A DNA stretch of 64,000 bases from NCBI RefSeq assembly GCF_022605725.1, contig NC_065546.1, forward strand, positions 41,412,227-41,476,226, read 5' to 3'. A model generated the notes under the pieces. It did not search any database and was not told the DNA's origin. It saw only the letters and a list, made by a program, of their open reading frames with translations. The position numbers were made by a program, and so were the translations under genes. Positions within the stretch are counted from its first letter, which is position 1. Each line of letters starts with the position of its first letter. This stretch comes from Anthonomus grandis grandis. Lineage: Eukaryota > Arthropoda > Insecta > Coleoptera > Curculionidae. Below, one piece after another: positions 59,330-64,000 of this stretch.

Positions 59330-59533
59330 GCTCCAAATTCTCCTTTGATCCCTCAATGGATGATGGCAGCTCCTTGTTGGATTGTGAGCACGGCGGCTCC
59401 CGACGTTCGTTGGCCGATACTAGTGTAACCTCAACTGCAGATTTGTCAGTATTTTCTACGATAACCAGATCTCAGGCTCACGAGAATAGTTTGGATACTC
59501 ACAGTAATATGAGTGATAACTCGGTAGGATCAG
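59330..59533 (+). CDS. Ser/Thr-rich internal exon, probable RN-tre tail
   Basis: Bounded by a TCCTTTTAG acceptor (exon from 59330) and a CAG/GTAATA donor (exon to 59533). It codes SKFSFDPSMDDGSSLLDCEH, then RRSLADTSVTSTADLSVFST and SLDTHSNMSDNSVGSG. Codon use is GC-richer than the surroundings, as expected of a real exon. It needs one base from the preceding exon and leaves one, which fits a join from the alternative donor at 47999. No downstream exon was recognised before 64000, so the gene probably continues off the window. Confidence 0.55.
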
Positions 59534-59539
59534 GTAATA

Positions 59540-60280
59540 GACTCTTCATTTTATATAAGATTAAAAATTAGCTGAGAATATTGCCGGAATATTTAGGGAA
59601 TGACATGTGTTTTTGATTTTCTTTTCTGTAAATCTATGATTAATGAATAGCAAATTTGTCAAATTTCTAAGAAAGTTATTATAAGAAAAATGACAATTAT
59701 AGGAAATATTGGAATTTGCCAGTTAACCTTTTGCTATATTAATAGTTTCACCAACTGATTTGTAAATTTAACTGGTTAAAACAGATATTCATTGGCTCTT
59801 TGCCGTTCAATTGGCTAGAATGGAACAAAATATTGAAAAAGTGTATATATGAGGCCATTATTTGCAGAACTCCCTCTATGCTATCCGATTTACTTTTCCA
59901 AAGTAACAGAAAATATTTTAACTTTCATGTAAGTTATATTTTCGATTTATTATTTTTTTTTTTGCAAAGAGAGAGTTTTGCAAATAAAATAATCATAGAA
60001 ACTCACTAAAGTTTTTTTAACTAAAAATTTTGTTGATTAAACTACAACTAAACTGTCACAAAAATTAAAAATCTTTTTCAAATAACAAAATTAAGTTTTA
60101 AGTATCCTCTTATTCAAAAAACCCAAGTAATAGGAAAAAAATTAAATGATTATAGTGTCGTTTTCATTTTCACAGAAATCTTGGTCACCTTCACTTGTTA
60201 TGGTACTTGCAACAGTTTGTTGTAGAACATTTTTCTAGAAGCCCAGTTCTGGTAGTTTTTCCAGTCTTCACCTTAATGCT
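59540..60280. other. AT-rich sequence, nothing recognised
   Basis: Open frames present are Phe/Tyr-rich and look like chance. Confidence 0.35.
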
Positions 60281-60981
60281 TAACCAGCAAATAATAACAA
60301 AAGATTTATCGCCTTTGTGTTTGTTGCTTAGTGGTACTTCACATGGGTGAAGGGACCAAAACGAGCAATTCTTTTTACAAACACTTTTAGGCGTTTCTAT
60401 GTTATTTAAGTAATTAATGTTGCCTTGAATTAAAACCGTGTGTTCTTTTTTATGAAAAATAAATTGTTTTGCATCACTAAAATTGAAATGCCAGGCTCCA
60501 GGAAACTTTATGATTTTTTTTGTTTCACTTTTCCAGTCTTGTATGGTCCAATCTATACATACTTTTCTAAAAGTAGCATATTTACTTATTATGGCGTCGT
60601 AATGACTGGATTCTACAATAACCGGTATTTTTTTTATTTATTTATCTATTAATCCAAAAACCATATCTGGGTGGATGAAAGAGTGCCCTACAATTGGAAA
60701 TGTGAGCTCAATAGTTTTCAAAGAAGCCAGGCGTGGGACTCTGTAAATTTTCTCTATTTAGAGAAGGAAGCGAATAAGGAAGAGACAAAGATCGCTTAAT
60801 GCCTTGGCACTCTATAAACATTTCCTTAGAAACTTCGTTGTTGCTCGGGCATAGAGAATTTGATAATTATCTATTCTAAAAACATCAGACAATTGAGCAT
60901 AGTCCAGCTGTGAATACAAGAAGAAGAAGAAGAAGAAAATGACATTGACAATATTGACATTTTGACTTTTTTTTTTATTTT

Positions 60982-61019
60982 AAACCAATCCAGCACAGCC
61001 CATTGCGCTGGATTGGTTT
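60982..61019. repeat. Perfect 13-bp hairpin
   Basis: AAACCAATCCAGC at 60982-60994 and its exact inverted copy at 61007-61019, with a 12-base loop. It is preceded by a (GAA)n tract at about 60920-60938 and a T run. Confidence 0.75.
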
Positions 61020-61393
61020 TAGGTGCTCTACTTTGATTCTCCATATCTGTAACAACAATAATGAGTTGATTATTTATTAAAAACGGCATTAAAAACTAGT
61101 CTGGAACAATTTAAGTTTATTCCAAACATAGTTTCTTCTAAAGAAGCTAAGATATTCAAAGGCATATAATAGGTATTATAGGAAGTTAACAGAAATAATA
61201 TTATGATATATACCCACTTTTTATCTATAATGATTTGCAATTGCAAGGTGTAATTTTACATAGGATATTATTTACTTGAGCGAATGGATGAGTACTTACC
61301 TAGTAAAATAATTTGATTTCTCCTTTTCCTTTTACCCTAAATCACAGAATACAAATATAAATAAAAAACGAAAAATCTATCGCACGTTAAATT

Positions 61394-62216
61394 TTTTCTC
61401 TCTCCTAATAAAATTTCCCCGTTCACGGCGTACGGACGGGGAGTCGGTGCCAAATCCAAATAATTAAGCCAATAGTTTATTCTTTCCCACAATACACGCT
61501 AAAAAAAGAAGAAAATAATATCTTTACAATAGAAAGGTCCTTTTCGTTGTCGCTTAAGAAAGCGAGGTGGTCTATATTCGTTCTGTAACGAAAAAGCCCG
61601 AACGGCGTTACAGAGTACGAAATACCGTAGAGATAGAGAATAAAGAGTTTATCTATCGCTATTTGCGTTACAGAGTCCCACCTCAGTAGGCTAACATTCT
61701 CATCATTCTTGTGCTCTTGTTTTGTCTGCCTCAGCCATCAGCGTACAAATTAATTTTTGTAACAGAAGGCTTAACTATTTTGGTGTTTAATGCATTCTTA
61801 ACTGTCGAAGCTACTGTGTTTTTCCGCATTTTTTGGCATATCAATTTCCGTTCGTAAATACGCGTTTACGTTTGCAGGTGTTAAGTTGGTGTTAGACGTT
61901 CCAGATACTATAGTAAAATTGTTGTAATTTATTTGCTGGCTGAAAATGACACTGGGTTTGGTTTTGGATGTTTCAAGAGATGGAAGAAGGCTTTTGCCTT
62001 CAATGCGATTTTATGTAGGTAACTGATGTCTTTTATCAGCTGATGTTCATTTTTAGTTGCTCTTTTAATCGAAGGCGCGTTGAGCAGCAATCGGTAACTG
62101 AAGTTCCATAGGCAATATTCTAATTTGCATGCAGGAATTTTCTAAAATAATTAATTAATAACTAACCTCAGGAACTCGCTGCTGATAGTGAGTATGAAGT
62201 TTTTTTAAAATTTAAA
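61394..62216. mobile_element. Unidentified ~0.8 kb insertion flanked by a 13-bp direct repeat
   Basis: TCGCACGTTAAAT occurs at about 61380-61392 and again at about 62217-62229, bracketing GC-richer sequence inside the family D transposase relic. The insert has a CCCCGT/ACGGGG hairpin (about 61417-61441), an inverted TCTGTAACG/CGTTACAGA pair (61582-61613), and a further CGTTACAGAGT at 61666. A 13-bp duplication fits a LINE-mediated insertion. I found no protein-coding content and do not know the family. Confidence 0.5.
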
Positions 62217-62479
62217 TCGCACGTTAAATAGACACGCACTAGTCTTGCTCCTACAATAGTGGGATTCTACGCATGATTAAGATTCTATAAATTCTTTTAT
62301 AAATTTACGTTTTTCATCGTTCTTGCGACCTACTCTGTCCCCTCCCCTTCGTTCTATTGGAAGTTTTGCTTTGTGCTTAAAATTACGAAGTATTCTTTGC
62401 ACTCGGTTTGTTCTAAAATTCGTAGTGCCTAGAAGCGCCTTTTTGCTCACTCTTATCAGTTTTCCATTTTTCAAACGAA

Positions 62480-63290
62480 GATTGTATTAAATCGAGACTT
62501 GACCGTGATTAGATTTTCCTTTTTTTGGTTTATTTCCTTGGCAACAGTTCAATATGATATTGTCTTGATGTATTTTAGATTAAGATTCATATATGTAACG
62601 ACGGAATTGTTTTATTCATTGTTAAAGTTTTGCAAAAATTTGGTTGTCCGGGTTTATGGTGACCACAAGTTGGAATGAATATGTGGTTTGGAAGCACATG
62701 AGGTGTATGTCTTCAAATAATATAATTTTAGGTAATTAAAACGATTGTAAAACTTTTTTAGGTCATACCTGTCCCTTTTTTTAACATTCCGAGCATAGTT
62801 TCGTGGTTATCGTTCTTTTCTGCGTGCTTTTCTTTCTTGGAAAAGGTAAAATCTTATTATCACTATTTAACTCATCCATACCAGCAAATCGCACCAAAAA
62901 GAATGTTATGATGTTACACGTCAATACACAACAACCGTAATATTGAAGTTAAAAAACATATTCGATTTGTATGTACAGATATAATCATTCAAACCTCGCC
63001 TATAGGGAATAGTCTATGAGCGTAAGCGAGAGGGGACATATGGAGTCCGCATGAGACAGGCAGAGGGCACAATACATGCCGTTTCCAAATTAATACGTTT
63101 GGCAACACTGATATTTCTGCCGCACGGCTCTCCGCTCGTGCATCAAAAAACGAGACATTTCTTATCCCCACCACACTGCACCGCCAATCTGAGATTGCAA
63201 TTTAAACGTTTAACCAGTTTAACGTCATTTTTATTCCTAGCTTTCTGCTTAATCAGCAAAGATCAAATTTAAAACCGCTCGCTATTTTTT
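62480..63290. other. Sequence upstream of the terminal mariner element
   Basis: 62990-63190 is noticeably GC-richer (GAGCGTAAGCGAGAGGGGAC, CCGCACGGCTCTCCGCTCGT) and may be a promoter-like region or part of a repeat. No exon recognised. Confidence 0.35.
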
Positions 63291-63297
63291 TGTTAAA

Positions 63298-64000
63298 ATG
63301 TGTTCTCTTAAGGAAAAAAAGCAAATTATTAAGTGGTATTATGCCGGCAGAATTGCATTCACGTTCGAAAATCGGCCCATTCCCGTACGCAGCACAATTT
63401 TTGCAATTATCCATAGGTTTGAGACCTTTGGGTGCTTGCAAAATTGCAGGAAATACTACGCAAATGAGCAACCACCTGTTGTTAGACCGCTAGGCGAAAA
63501 AGGGGAGCTTCGAGAGGTTAATCTTTGTGCCGTTGCTGAAATGAACTTTCCTTGCAATAGTACAACTATTGCCAAAGAAACGGGTATTGAGCCTTTAAGG
63601 GTTAGAAGAATTTTAAAAAGAAATAAGTACAAGTGCTATATAAGTCGTAAAAAACCCAAGAAATTTTCCCACAGGACCATGAGAGACGGATGGAATTTTG
63701 CCATGAAGTATTGGAAAGGGCAAATCGGGATGTAATGTTAGTAACATTTTGTTTTGAGATGACTCCCCTTACTTTATTTGTGGTAAACATAACCCGTCCA
63801 TTACAGTGGGTTGTTCGAGGGAAAATAAGCACATAAGCATACCAACACGTACACAATACCCTCAAAAGGTTAATGTATAGGCTGGCATTTTAGGTGATTC
63901 GATTATAGGCCCTTTTTTATCGATGGAAACCTTAATGCCAACAAATACCTTAATCTTTTGAGGGATGAAGTTCTTCCTACTATTCGAGGGCTCGATATCC
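63298..64000 (+). pseudogene. Mariner-superfamily transposase, 5' part, runs off the window
   Basis: Starts with the ATG at 63298: CSLKEKKQIIKWYYAGRIAF, the helix-turn-helix start of this insect group. Next comes FETFGCLQNCRKYY, then the second helix-turn-helix (NSTTIAKETGIEPLRVRRIL). A frameshift near 63670 leads to ERRMEFCHEVLERANRD. Another shift precedes NPSITVGCSRENKH and AGILGDSIIGPFFIDGNLNA near the window end. The first-Asp region has decayed (DDSPLYF), and the second and third catalytic regions are beyond 64000. Related to the relic at 14655-18150. Confidence 0.7.

Larger units (their letters stand above)
60290..62474 (-). pseudogene. Fourth DUF7869-type transposase relic (family D)
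   Basis: Two blocks on the minus strand. The N-terminal block (62474-62205) has VSKKALLGTTNFRTNRVQRI, then LPIERRGGDRVGRKNDEK and ESHYCRSKTSA after a stop; this is the family segment before the catalytic core. The C-terminal block (60760-60310) has LASLKTIELTFPIVGHSFIH, followed by PDMVFGLIDK, a stop and an open run including VCIDWTIQDWKSETKK and FPGAWHFNF. GHSFIHPD gives the third Asp. The region between (60800-62200), which should hold the first two acids, is replaced by unrelated sequence, including an insert at about 61394-62216. No terminal inverted repeats were found. Confidence 0.7.

Noticed and set aside
60920..60938. GAA microsatellite beside the 13-bp hairpin as a possible transcription end
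   Set aside because: Simple repeat and hairpin of this kind have no established terminator role in animal nuclear genes.
1..64000. tRNA genes, rRNA and CRISPR arrays
   Set aside because: None seen by eye on either strand; short tRNAs could be missed without a covariance search.

Overview
This is AT-rich, intron-containing animal DNA, most like an insect. The evidence is short introns of about 50-150 bp in host genes, four host genes with clear animal orthologues, and a transposon load (mariner/Tc1, pogo, piggyBac, PIF/Harbinger, jockey/R1-type LINEs, Ty3/gypsy) typical of insects. A beetle or similar insect is my guess; the sequence alone does not settle the order.

Host genes. A carbohydrate-sulfotransferase gene contributes its first two coding exons on the minus strand (2063-2559); the rest is not visible. 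Phgdh (serine biosynthesis) is complete in five exons on the plus strand (23934-26928). mRpS22 (mitochondrial small-subunit protein) is on the minus strand (28815-30310) and lacks a recognisable first exon. An RN-tre/USP6NL-type Rab GTPase-activating protein starts at 36641 on the plus strand. Its TBC domain is complete by 43859, and two Ser/Thr-rich exons (47890-48185 and 59330-59533) probably belong to its tail.

Mobile DNA makes up most of the rest. 3530-7275 is a mariner-superfamily element with roughly 140 bp inverted ends and a second such element nested inside. 10950-13370 is LINE inside LINE. 14821-17620 is a pogo element with a C-terminal PHD finger, sitting in a mariner relic whose flank is duplicated. 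31353-35263 is a piggyBac element cut by a LINE. 36968-41150 is a mariner element containing a LINE that contains another LINE, all in RN-tre intron 2. 43984-47175 is a Harbinger-like element that received a Tc1 and a LINE. 48840-49471 is an internal-deletion derivative of the element at 5481-7045. A further mariner-type element starts at 63298 and runs off the window.

The most interesting system is a set of four different elements coding for the same uncommon transposase type (DUF7869-like, probably Sola-related). Three are complete: 20707-23415, 50399-52751 and 54700-57982. Each has its own terminal inverted repeats, a 4-bp palindromic AT-only flanking repeat and a family-specific motif repeated inside both ends. 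The fourth (about 60290-62474) is a relic recognisable only from conserved protein motifs. I saw no tRNA, rRNA or CRISPR array.
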